Below, piece by piece: positions 1-9,108 of a stretch of DNA of 10,922 nt; the first letter of the stretch is position 1; each line of letters begins with the position of its first letter. The notes below the pieces were generated by a model. That model did not search any database and was not told the origin of the DNA. It saw nothing but the letters and a program-made list of their open reading frames with translations. A program made the translations under genes and the position numbers. Source of the DNA: Auxenochlorella pyrenoidosa (Eukaryota; Chlorophyta; Trebouxiophyceae; Chlorellales; Chlorellaceae); NCBI GenBank assembly GCA_001430745.1, contig KQ481997.1, positions 744,538-755,459 on the forward strand. Direction: 5' to 3'.

Positions 1-32
1 GGCTTGGCGCCGCCGGTCGCGGGTTTGTAATC
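1..32 (+). repeat. Left copy of inverted repeat at window end
   Basis: These bases match the reverse complement of 10890-10921 at 30 of 32 positions. Positions 6-32 are a perfect 27-bp match, and the shared core includes GGTCGCGGGTTTGTAATC. Similarity stops at position 33. The copies face inward like terminal inverted repeats. The segment also forms a small hairpin (stem GCGGG 19-23 with CCCGC 32-36) and contains TGTAA at 26-30, which resembles the green-algal poly(A) signal. It may be a transposon end, or a dispersed repeat at which an assembly contig stopped. Confidence 0.85.
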
Positions 33-715
33 CCGCTTGCGCCGCACTTTTTGTGTTTGCTGCGAGAAGCTGCTCTCCAATAGAGCTCTCCCACGTTTCC
101 TGTTGGGGAATATGTTTGTAACTGCTTTAAACGCATCAATTGACAGGTTGTGTTAGGCCGGCCTCGCCTAAGCCACACATGCTGATGGGCTCGCGTAATG
201 AGCGCACCATCATGGCTCCCATGGCGTGGCCTTGCCTACGTCATTTAGAGCGGCAGGCGGACACCCACTTTGTAACTCTTCCCACACCCTGCTCCTGTTC
301 AGTTGCTGCTTGACGTAACATGCACCTTGCCCATCATGCAGCCTCTATCACTGCCCTGCTTTTTAAGCTTGAAGTCGGCTGCCGTTGGTTGGCAACATGC
401 AGGCATTCTGCTAGTGCTGATTCGCTCAAACCAGGACTCCTGTTTAGATGCACTTCGTCTCTGCTGAAGGTAGGCAACATTACCGGGCAAGGGGCGCAAG
501 TCATCACAGCGCGCCTTGCGGTATTGTTGGAGGAAGCCGGACAAAACTCGGGCAAAACTCTGCAAAAAGAACATTATGCATGAGTGCACATATGCATAAG
601 AACAGCAAGGGGAATGTGCGCCGCTGTATCCCAACATATGGGCGGCGGGGAGCGTCGGGGGGGGGGTGGACCAATCAAAGCGCAATGAAAGCGAGCGTCC
701 AAGCCGGAGGCCAGA

Positions 716-738
716 GGGGTGGGGGGTGGGGGTCAGGG
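716..738 (+). other. G-quadruplex-forming motif
   Basis: Four G-tracts (G4, G6, G5, G3) are separated by T, T and TCA loops, which satisfies the usual G3+ N1-7 quadruplex pattern. A run of 10 G lies just upstream at 657-666. No gene is recognised around it, so its role is unknown. Confidence 0.7.
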
Positions 739-2069
739 CGCTTAGGAGTACAAGGTGCACAGGGCCATGGGGGATGGGGTGCGCGGGCGGTTCTTTCAGT
801 ATCCGGGAAAGCGCCGCGGGGCATGCGCACGGCTGCGGCACAGGGCCGGTAGTGGGGGGCAAGGAACGCATCGGCGGGCAGCCGCAAGGGGTCTGAGGGC
901 TTGGCCAAAGAGCCCTGGCAAGAGCCAAAACGGCAATGAGGCATCGAAGCGAGCATTATGGGGAGCAACCGACATCACAGAACGGACATCACGGGCCAGG
1001 AAGGGCGCAAAAGGGCGCATGCAAGGTGAAGAAGGGATGGGCTGCCTGCGGCAGGGCGTGCCGAAGGGTGGCAGGCTCAGCAGCACAAGGCGCTGTGCAG
1101 CGAGTGTGATAGATTCATTTAGGCAAGGAGTGGATCAAGAGAAGCCAGATGGTGCAAGGGTCAGCAATGAGGGTCCCCGCGGCGCGCCTGGGCAAACCAG
1201 CGGCGGGGGCAACCGTGCAGCGGGAGGAGTGCCACATTCATCGTCTTGAAGCAGCAGCGGCGGCCTCGGGATGCGCAGCGGCTGTAGGCCGGCTTCATTG
1301 TGCGGGGTCAGGGGTTGAAGGGCGGTCTGCAGGGGTGACAAGGGGTGCGTCTCGAGACGAGACGAGGGTCCTGGGCCGGTTGGGCTTCTCCCTGTGCAGG
1401 CTGCCGCAAGAGCTAGAGCCCGTTGCAATGCGCTTCGACTCCACTCCACAAGAGTTTGGCGCGTCTGCAAGCTGGCCCTGAGCGACACGAGCTTTTGCGA
1501 CGCACTTGAGGGCTGCCGTCCGTCGCCATACAGTCAGAACGCGCGCCAGCTTGATTGATCACAAGCTACAAGCGTGAATTTGAAGAACAGAGGTCCTGGG
1601 GAGGAGAGAGGAGGTGATGGACTGGGCGGAGGACGACATGCCGCGCCATGGCCACCATCGCCGCATCTGTCTCAAAGCGAGCCCACTGGTGATCAGGCAA
1701 CCGTGTCAAGTGAGTAAACAGAGCACAGGAACCACTGTCGGGCCCTTGCGAGGCAGTGGCGAGGCAATGGGAGCGGCTGTGGGGCTCGGCAGCGCTGGAA
1801 GCCCAACAGACGCGCTGTGTTGAACCTCTTACATCATCGCACGGAGCAACAGCCTCGCCGTCTGCACCCTCTGGCCTTTCAAGTTCAGCAGCGGGGTCCA
1901 CACCGTGCTGCATGTCCTGCTTCGAATGCCTTTCTATATTTTGGCGCGCTCGCCTGCTGCTTCGCTGGCACCCAACGGCGATCTGCATCGCTGCCATGCC
2001 CCTCTGCGCACACCGCCACCAGCATGCCTGCCACTGCATGATTGCAGCTGCCACTGCACCTACGTTGGG

Positions 2070-2074
2070 TTACA
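2070..2074 (-). terminator. Candidate poly(A) signal TGTAA
   Basis: TTACA on the plus strand reads TGTAA on the minus strand. TGTAA is the usual polyadenylation signal in Chlamydomonas and is common in other green algae. It lies about 260 nt past the stop codon at 2332-2334. A second copy lies at 1829-1833. The motif is short and could occur by chance. Confidence 0.35.
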
Positions 2075-2180
2075 GGTACTGGGATGCCCGCCAGGGGCCG
2101 TGCCCACAGCGGGAGGGTGGCAGGCAGCTCGCGCAAGCGCCTCCCCAGGGGGTGCCAAGGCCTGCCATGCTGCTTACTGG

Positions 2181-2213
2181 TGCCCGCCTGCCTGCCCGCC
2201 TGCCTGCCTGCCC
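2181..2213. repeat. CTGCC/CCGCC microsatellite
   Basis: Imperfect tandem tetranucleotides of the CCTG/CCCG type. A very similar tract lies at 8901-8935 in the last intron of the first rhodanese gene. Such tracts are common in GC-rich algal non-coding DNA. Confidence 0.8.
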
Positions 2214-2240
2214 AGCTGCAGGCACGCCGCCGCCGCACCG

Positions 2241-2349
2241 CGCCTCGCCTAGTCTGCATGCAGCGCCGCGCCGCCAAGTCTGCGTGCAGCGCCGCCTCGC
2301 CCAGTCAGCATGCAGCGGCGCCCCGCCCAGTCTACTCTGCATGCAGCGG
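2241..2349. repeat. 26-bp minisatellite, four units, overlapping a stop codon
   Basis: There are four adjacent units at 2241-2266, 2267-2292, 2293-2318 and 2319-2349. The first three are 26 bp; the last is 31 bp through an extra ACTCT. The shared core is close to CAGTCTGCATGCAGCG. The last unit contains the end of the coiled-coil gene, with its TAG at 2332-2334, so the other three lie in its 3' untranslated region. There are no unique spacers. Confidence 0.85.
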
Positions 2350-3540
2350 CACCGGATTGTCCAGGGCCTGCTGGATGCGCTGCTCCAGCGTCTGCTCCGT
2401 CACCCACAGCGCGCTCTGCTTCACGAGGCCGAGCCGGCGCGACTGGCGCGCCACCTGCTGCACGTCGGCCCGCAGCTCGGCGCGTTTCAGGCGCTCCGCC
2501 TTGGCTGCCAACTGCGGGCGGGGTGGGGTGGGGTGGGGTGGGGGGGGGATGGGAGGTTAGGAGCCGGGGGCGCCGTGCGTGCGCGCACGGGGTGGGGGCG
2601 CAGCAGGGCGCAGCAGGGCGCGGCCGCGACCGCCGTGCAAGCATGTCGGCAAGCCGGCGGGCAGCTTGTCGGGCCGCTGTGCTGAGCTGAGGCTGCGCAG
2701 GCGGGGCGCGAAGCAAGCTGGGAGCTGGGAGAGTTTGATGGGCAAGGCCTCGGGGGTGAGAGGCTTAAGGCCCTACTACAGGCCCTCGCGAAGCCCGGCA
2801 GACACTGAGAAACGGGCATGCAGCAGGCAGGCACTCTGAACAGGAGAGCAGCATTGTCGAGCGCCCTGCACCTCCGCCGCACCCCCACCCTGCCGCCCAG
2901 ACAAGCGAGCAAGCGATAGGTGCTCATCGAGAGGAGCCGCAACTCACCCGCGCTTCCTGTTCGCGAGCCTGCTGCGCCTTGTACTCCTCCAGCCGTGCCG
3001 CCTTGGCCGCAATGTCCTGCTGCGCTCGCTGCGCCTTGGCGGTCTCGCGCGCCGCCCTGCAGGGGTGGAGCGAGGCAGCAGGCAGACATTGGCGTGTTTG
3101 ACAGGCAGACATCTGCCTTGGCTGCATGCCATGGCGGCACCTACCCTTTCGACAGGGGCATGCTGCTCCTCCGAGCAGCGGTCTCCCACAAAAAGCTGAC
3201 AAATCCTTCAGCGCCACATGGGCGCATGGCATGGCACCCGGAACCAAGGCCGACAGGCAGCACTCATCGCTGGCCCGCCACCGCACCTCTCTGCCCGCTC
3301 CGCTGCCGCTCGCGCCTCCTCCTTCTCCTGCCGCTCCTTGGCCCACTGCTTGCGCAGCTCGGACAACGAGGACTCGAAGCCCTTGCGCTGCTTGGAGAAG
3401 GCCACTGCTCCTGCCTGGTCTGCAAGCCCGCGCATTTGCTGCTGTGCTCCCACCATCGCCTGCTCGTGCCACTGGATCAGCGACAACAGCTGTTGACAAC
3501 GCCCCTGGCCCTGCCGCAGCCTCAGCAACGTGCCGCTCAT
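2332..3540 (-). CDS. Basic coiled-coil protein, candidate mitochondrial ribosomal protein mS26
   Basis: Three exons fit one frame: 3540-3287, 3056-2948 and 2511-2332 (stop TAG), giving 180 aa. Donors are GTGCGG and GTGAGT, and both acceptors are CAG. The start at 3540 has A at -3. The first 25 residues contain Arg but no acidic residue, as in a mitochondrial presequence. Residues about 45-135 are rich in Lys, Arg, Glu, Gln and Ala with heptad character (AKERQEKEEARAAAERAE, LEEYKAQQAREQE), so a long helix or coiled coil is likely. The C-terminus has W157-V-T-E-Q-T-L-E followed by ALDNP near 170-174, which resembles the end of mitochondrial small-subunit protein mS26 (MRPS26), as do the length and the helical make-up. 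That identity rests on a short motif recalled from memory. It could instead be an unrelated coiled-coil protein. The gene structure is firmer than the name. It lies 447 bp past the acyltransferase stop on the same strand. Confidence 0.7.
2520..2548 (+). repeat. (GGGGT)4 plus G9 tract next to a splice acceptor
   Basis: Four GGGGT units run into nine G. On the minus (transcribed) strand this is a C-rich tract seven bases upstream of the CAG acceptor at 2514-2512 of the coiled-coil gene, so it serves as the polypyrimidine tract of its second intron. The plus strand meets the G-quadruplex pattern. Confidence 0.85.
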
Positions 3541-3987
3541 GCTCCTCTTTTCCCGCTAAGCCGGGGTGGCGCACAGAGGAGGTGGCGAAATCAGGTGGGC
3601 TGGAGGGATCGCGGCAAGCTCAACCAAGCGAATCGCGGGGCGGGAGCATTTGGGTTAGCAGCAACCCGCCACGTTGGCGACGCCACGGCAGCGGCATTGC
3701 CGCCTTCACATTCCCATGCCCATGGCCCCAGCATGGCAGATGGACTGGCCCTCAGAGTAAGGTCATGGATGTCTCATTGACTCATGGGAGAAGGACTGCC
3801 TATTGTACAGGGAAGGGAAACAATGTGCAGAGTCGCAGGACACAGCGTTCTTGCTGGTGGTGGTGATGGGTACGTCTCACGTCGCACACCGGCTTCCATG
3901 CCTCAGCCCCACTGCGGCTCGCTGCCACCATGATCTGGCTCTCTGCTCCGTCCGAGCGACTGCATCTCATGCCAGCCTGGGTGGCGC
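3541..3987. other. Intergenic: 3' end of acyltransferase gene and upstream region of coiled-coil gene
   Basis: No coding exon is supported in these 447 bp. I found no TGTAA on the minus strand, so the acyltransferase poly(A) site is not placed. It presumably also holds the promoter of the coiled-coil gene; no TATA-like element was identified. Confidence 0.6.
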
Positions 3988-6900
3988 TCAGTCTGCCTTC
4001 TGGCGCTGCCGCGGCAGAGCCACCCTGTCGCCCAGCAGGCCGACGCGCACGCCGGAGCGCCACAGCTGCCGCTCCTCCGCCAGCCCCTGCAGGGCAGCGG
4101 GCAAAAACCCCAAGGCTGCTGTGCCCTGCAGCAAGGCGGCACATTAGGGCCGGGCTTGGTGTAGCCGCAGGCGCTGGCAGGGTGAAGGCCGGGGGGCCTG
4201 CTCACCTGGTCTACCAGTGGCACCCCCAGCCGCCTCCCCATGAGCTGCCGCACGTTCTCGGCATACAGCGCCCAGTCCTGGAGCTCCTCATCTGTGGGAG
4301 GGGGTGGGGGGGAGGAAAGGGCTCGATGGCCCCATGACATTGGTGCGGCCCGCAGGGCGCTGCGGCCAGCCGAGCAGCGCAGGGCAGCGCCAGTGCGGCG
4401 GGGCGCCCACCCCAGGGAGCGCACTCCGCGCCGCGCAGCCTGGCACACATGCTGCGGTACCGGGTAAGGGCCGCCCTGCGCCCACAGCCCCTTTGCTCGA
4501 CAAAGCTTCACCACAGGCCCCACGGTGCTGCACAGCAGTAGCAGGCGCGGCTCTGACGGCTTGCTTCAGGCAGGCTTGCCCACAGGCCCGCCGCCCACCG
4601 CGAGCCCCGGGTCTGCCCACCAGAGGGGTGGTACGGTGGCAGCACTTCAATCTCCAGGTGATTCACAAACTGCAGCACAGGGAATAGGACTGTGTGTCTG
4701 TGCACGTGTGACGACTGCGCAGCCGCGGGTGGGGCGGGCAGCTTGTGAGGGGGACCGCTCTGGCTGCCGGCAGGGCCGCCTGGGCATGCTGCGTGGGCAC
4801 CGGCCCAAGCAGGCCCGACAGCAGGAAGAAGCACAAGCCAGGTGTCCAAGTCGCAGCTTTTGACCCGGCCTGCCGCACCTGGGCGAGCAGGCGGTACACA
4901 TGGAAGGGCGTGAAGCACACGCCCCAGCTGCGGCAACACAGGGTGGCGGTGGGGAAAGGGGGTGGAAGTGTGTGTGGGTGTGTGGGGGGACGGGCGAAGC
5001 AGCCGACGCTGCAGTCAGCACATTGCCCGCACTCGCCACTGGTGGCTGCTGGAGAAAGTTGGAGCGGCTCATGGGCGGCAGGCAGGCATGCCAGCGCAGC
5101 CTGGAGCAGGGCTCGAGCAGGGCCGTGACCGGAGTGTGCGCAGCAGCGGCCACGAGGGCACGAGGCGCAGGCAGAGATCGAGAGCTCGCGCACCTGGGGT
5201 TGAAGCGGCGGTAGCGGTAGCGCAGCAGCACGGGGCAGACGGGCTGGCCCGGGGCAAAGGCGCCGCGGCGGAACCTGAGCAGGCACGGCTTGGCCTTGGT
5301 CGTCGCCTCCGGGGCTAGGGCCAGCAGCGGGAACCTGCGTTTAAAAAAAGGCCCAGGAAGGGTGCAGCCGTCAGGGCCGGAGCTTGGGCAACAGTTACGG
5401 GGCAGCACTTGGTGCACCAGCGGGCACGGCCAGGCTGCTGTGATGGGCCCATGAGTTGTACGGACAGCCTGGCCATCAGCAGCCCTGGGCGTGGGGGGCG
5501 GCGGCGTGCACCCAGTGCATGGCCGGCCTGGTACAAGCCTTCGGGCGACAAGTTGTAAGACTAGAGTACTCGACGACTGGCCGGCGCTTCCCACACACAA
5601 CGCGCCTGCGGTCAGCGGCGCGCTGGGCGATCGCCGCAACCGCGTCCCCACGCAGCACGTGCCGGTTGGCCCTGTCCCCGCTGCCCTTGCGCTCCACGAA
5701 GAAGAGCTGCGGGGCTTGTGGGGCCCAGGCAAACGCGGGCGAGCTGCCTGTGCAAGCGGATGCTGGGCAGCAGCCTGCAAACTGGGCGAGCGGCTGTGCG
5801 GCTGCGCCCCCGCTGGGCGGCGCCGGGCTTGCGTCGCCTGCGACGCAGGCAGGGCAGGCAAGCCTGGCCCCCACCTGCAGCGCAATGCCGAAGAGCCCGA
5901 TGAAAGGGATGTTGGCCACGCCTGCCTTGGACACCCCTGCAGGCAGGGCACGCGCCAGCTGGGGAGATGAGACAGTGGGTGGGGGGCCAGAGGGCGGGGC
6001 GGCCGTCCTGCGGGCCTCAGCGCAGAGACAGCGGCCTGCAGGAGCCCACTGCTGCGCTGGCCGGTAGCCGTTGCAGAGGCAATGCCTCGAGTGGGGCAGC
6101 CCCGTCTGGCAGTGCTTGCAGGCGATGGGGGCGCATGCGGCAGCAGGGCAGGGTGCACAGCAGCTGGGCGCACCCGAGGGCGTGAAGAAGGTGGCGATGG
6201 CTGCTGCATCCACATAGGACGGGTGGTTGAAGACCAGTATGGCCCTGCAGGGGGCAGCGTCGGGTGGATCGGCCAGGCAAAGCAACCTGACGCACCAGCA
6301 GGCAGCACAGGTGGCAGGGCAGCTGGCGGAAAGCAGAGGTGCAGGGCAGCTGGCAAGCACACAGTGGGGGGGGACCATCGGCAGGCCGTGAGCCCCCAGC
6401 AACGCACGCCTTGCTGAGCCTGCGTGCGGCGGGCGCAGTGGCGGGCAGCAGGCTTGCCTGCACTCCTCAGCGGCCCGCATGTTGCGCCAGCCCCGGACCG
6501 GGATGCAGTAAAAGCCGGAGAGGAAGAGCAGGAAGCGGCCCCACTGGTGTATCCATTGCCGCACCAGGAACGACCTGGGGTTGTCAGCAGTGAAGAATGG
6601 GTGCGAATTTGGCCGTGCACAGCATGTGTCGCGCCCACCCAGGGCTTGGATCACCAAACAGCGCACGCTGCGAGCACCGAGTGCCCTGGCAACGCTAGCA
6701 GCGCGCGCAGTGCAGGCACTGGCCTGAAGGGCTGCATGGGTGTCTGCGGCGTGTGGCCCAGCAGCAGCACCCAGAGGATGGCCCAGGCGTAGGGGATGAC
6801 CAGCGCCAGCACCACCAGCTGCCGAGGGCAAGGGCGTGGCGGAAGGGGAGCAGGAACGAGGCCGCGCATTAACATGGTAATTAGCGATGCAGCACTGGTC

Positions 6901-7392
6901 CACCTGGCTGTTGCATCCTGCCCAGCATCAGAGCAGGCGCCCCCAGAACTTGCACACTTGCCAAGATCTCACCTTGAGCACCACTACTGGCGCCATAAGC
7001 ACCAGCTTCAGGCCCTCAGAAACGGTTACTGGGTGCTCAAGGTCGATGAAGGGCGAGCCGGCCAGCTCGCTCGGCGGCGGCAGCAGCTCTTGCTTGGCGG
7101 CCGCTGCTGGAGCTGCCGCTGCGCTTCCCCCCTTGCCATCTTGCCGCCGCCGAATCGCCGTGTACTCTGGCTCGCTCTCTATGGAAGAGGCTGCCGACTC
7201 AGGGCGGGGCACAGGCTCCTCGTCTGCTACCGCCGCCGCGGCGCCGGCGGGAGCAACACCACCCTTGGCAGTGTCGGGGCGCTCACCCCCGCCATTCGCA
7301 GCTGCAATGCCGCTAGTGGGCTCGCCCTGGGGACTGGGAGACCCGGCCTCACTGCCAGGAGAGCCTGGGTTTCTTGTTGGTGCCGCTGCCAT
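3988..7392 (-). CDS. Membrane-bound lysophospholipid acyltransferase, LPEAT1/LPCAT type (PlsC family)
   Basis: It is predicted to transfer a fatty acyl group from acyl-CoA to a lysophospholipid, probably lysophosphatidylethanolamine, at the ER. Eleven exons keep one frame: 7392-6973, 6818-6724, 6574-6458, 6244-6174, 5936-5875, 5706-5606, 5334-5194, 4927-4879, 4669-4621, 4291-4206 and 4086-3988 (TGA), giving 429 aa. Residues 1-115 are Ala/Pro/Gly/Ser-rich and probably disordered. A hydrophobic stretch spans about 125-162 and a shorter one about 186-194. Family motifs appear in order: NHPSYVD 217-223 (HX4D catalytic pair H218/D223), FFVERK 257-262, APEATT 296-301 where PEGT is usual, PVLLRY 323-328, and VNHLEIEVLPPY 354-365, which like the following YAENVRQLM resembles the C-terminal part of Arabidopsis LPEAT1 (about 400 aa). 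Introns 2, 3 and 6 appear to start with GC; intron 6 has an alternative GT donor ending the exon at 5597. The start has A at -3 and G at +4. An in-frame ATG at 7479 would add 29 residues. There is no EF-hand region (unlike LPEAT2) and no obvious C-terminal ER retrieval signal. Lysophosphatidylcholine is an alternative substrate. Confidence 0.92.
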
Positions 7393-7595
7393 CGTTTCTA
7401 TGTGACTAAACTGATTCCTAAGCAGAATGAACGAATAAGGGTTAGAAGGCAGTGCACAGGCTTCTGGTTTGAGCACCATGTCTCGACATGCTGCTTCGCC
7501 GTGGCGCCCATGGGCGCTCGGTTGTGCTGTTCTCTTCGCTCGCTACCTGCTACACAATCCAACAGACCCTTGCTTGTTCCGAGTGCGGCACCAGT
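7393..7595. promoter_or_regulatory. Divergent (bidirectional) promoter interval
   Basis: Only 203 bp separate the start codons of the acyltransferase (7392, minus strand) and the first rhodanese (7596, plus strand), so both promoters and both 5' untranslated regions must share this space. No TATA box or known element was recognised. Two further plus-strand ATGs lie inside it. The one at 7478 opens a 72-codon frame that ends at 7696 (out of frame with the rhodanese). The one at 7488 is in frame and would extend the rhodanese by 36 residues. Confidence 0.6.
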
Positions 7596-9108
7596 ATGCT
7601 GCGGGTTGTTCTGGCCTCCAGCGGGCGTGTCGCGACTCTGCGCGCTTGCAGGTGAGCATGATCGCAGCGCTGAAAGATCCGATTGTGCGCACCTAAGCTT
7701 ACACTGGAGGGTGGAGTGCCATCGCCGCTGCCACGGTGCACAGCCGCCGCCGCTGTGTTCTCGTCACTGTGCTGCCGACCCTTGTCCCCTGCCCCTGCCC
7801 GGCTCATGGTGCAGCCAGGCGCAGCGTGTGCTTGCAGCTACGGCTGCGGGCCCTGGGCGCAGCAGCGGCCTCACTTCTGTTGCACCTCAGCAGCGCGCGG
7901 CCCTCTCTGGCACCGCCGCTGCGCAGCTGCGCGCTGGCAGGGTGGCATGCGCTGCCGCCTATGGCAATGTTGACGTGAAGGGCGCCAACGAGCTGATGCA
8001 GGGCGAGGGCTATGTGTACGCAGACGTGCGGTGAGCGCCGGCATTGCTGCTTGCACTCTCAGTGCTTCTGGGCGCTGCACCGCGTCGCACGTCATGCAGA
8101 CCCACATGCCCTTGCAATGCATCGCTTAATGCGCCGTCTGCCATTGGAAGCGGTGCCGCAGCTGCTTGCATCCTTGGCCTCCAATGCGAGGCGAGCACTG
8201 CTGTGTGTGCCGGCTGAGAGCAGCTGGCGCATGCCGCTGGGAAGGCGGCTGAAGGGTGGCGGAAGGCGATCGACCCCACCCGCCCTGCGCTGTGCACCTG
8301 TACACCTCGATGCGGCTGTCACCTTTCCACGTCCGCTGACCCTCACCATTTGTCTGCCCTGCAGCACTGCCGAGGAGTTTGGCGGCGGCCATGCCCCAGG
8401 CGCCAAGAATGTGCCCGTGATGCTGAAGGGTCCGGCCGGCATGAGCCCCAACCCGGAGTTCGTCAAGCAGGTGTGGGGGGCTGAGGGCGCGGCTCGCTGG
8501 CATGGCTCGCTGGTGCTGTGATGCCTGGCACCTGCTTGTAGCGCCGGCCGGAGCGGCCGCTCAGGGAACCAGGTGAAGAGCCCGGGGCTACACGGCTGCC
8601 GCCGCTCCCGGCGGCCAGCCGCCGCTCAGGGTCGCCATTTGTCGCCTCGCCCGCCTCTGTTTGTTTCAACTCCTGGCATGATGCGGCCGCTCACTGCCCC
8701 CCGCCCCGACCCTGCAGTTTGAGAGGGCCTTCCCCGAGAAGGCGGCCCCCATCGTGGTGGGCTGCCTCTCCGGCAAGCGCAGCCTCATGGCCGCCGAGCT
8801 GCTGTCTGCTGCGGGGTACAGCAACCTGAAGAATGTGGAGGGGGGCTACCAGGGTGAGTGCTGGCTGGTCAGCTAACTGGCTCTAGGAGTGGCCCGCAAG
8901 CCCGCCCGCCCGCCCGCCTGCCTGCCCGCCTGCCTCAGGCCCACTCGTGCGTGCCAGCAGGCCCGGCTGTGCTTACACCTGTTGCCGCCGCGCCGGGTCG
9001 ACTGCCTGCACAGCCTCATGCCGCACCCCCCCCCTCACTCTGCCATGGGTCCTGGGGCGGCACCTTGCAGCCTGGACGGGCGCCGGTCTGCCAGTGGAGA
9101 CTGCGTGA
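7596..9108 (+). CDS. Plastid-targeted single-domain rhodanese (STR16/SEN1-like sulfurtransferase)
   Basis: It is predicted to move sulfane sulfur from a donor such as thiosulfate to a thiol acceptor through a cysteine persulfide. Five exons keep frame: 7596-7651, 7815-8030, 8365-8470, 8718-8853 and 9071-9108 (TGA), giving 183 aa. Donors are GTGAGC, GTGAGC, GTGTGG and GTGAGT. Residues 1 to about 65 are rich in Ala, Ser, Arg and Val without acidic residues and end in RVACAA, which looks like a plastid transit peptide and cleavage site. The domain follows: VDVKGANELM, then ADVRTAEEF (R91 split by an intron), GHAPGAKNVP, and the active loop C142-L-S-G-K-R-S148, a complete CxxGxRS catalytic loop. 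It ends in GGYQAW 168-173 and GLPVE. The 38-nt last exon is supported by the codon it completes (Ala172) and by this ending. The domain is certain. The first exon is less sure: starts at 7488 (same frame), or at 7478 with an acceptor at 7890, also give open frames. Confidence 0.92.
8901..8935. repeat. CCCG/CCTG microsatellite in an intron
   Basis: Imperfect CCCG and CCTG tetranucleotides in the fourth intron of the first rhodanese gene, the same type as the tract at 2181-2213. Confidence 0.8.

Larger units (their letters stand above)
33..2240. other. Gene-poor left segment, no supported gene
   Basis: No reading frame here shows a family motif, a believable exon chain or a transit peptide on either strand. 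The open frames present are GC-driven and low in complexity. The segment holds G-runs (10 G at 657-666, a quadruplex motif at 716-738), a CTGCC-type repeat near 2181-2213, and TTACA at 2070-2074 and 1829-1833 (TGTAA on the minus strand), which could end the transcript of the coiled-coil gene. It probably contains the 3' untranslated region of that gene plus intergenic DNA. A poorly conserved or non-coding gene cannot be excluded. Confidence 0.6.

Noticed and set aside
19..36. A T-arm-like hairpin (GCGGG, 8-base loop, CCCGC) suggesting a tRNA end
   Set aside because: No acceptor, D or anticodon arm can be fitted around it, the loop is 8 rather than 7 bases, and the right-hand copy of the repeat lacks the second half of the stem.
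320..583. An 87-codon open frame on the plus strand with a fairly protein-like second half
   Set aside because: No family was recognised, no flanking exons or conserved motif support it, and the length is expected by chance at this composition. It would need transcript evidence.
2241..2349. The short direct repeats as a CRISPR array
   Set aside because: The units are directly adjacent with no unique spacers, they are imperfect, and the setting is a eukaryotic intron-rich locus.
1756..2685. A 309-codon open frame on the plus strand
   Set aside because: It is low in complexity, crosses the minisatellite and is antisense to the last exon of the coiled-coil gene. No family features were seen.
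4647..6638. A 663-codon open frame on the minus strand
   Set aside because: It reads through several introns of the acyltransferase gene. Only the part matching exon 5334-5194 is real coding sequence; the rest is Pro/Ala/Arg/Ser-rich and has no motif.
6796..8034. A 412-codon open frame on the plus strand
   Set aside because: Most of it is antisense to acyltransferase exons and introns. Only its end (7815-8030) is a true exon of the rhodanese gene.
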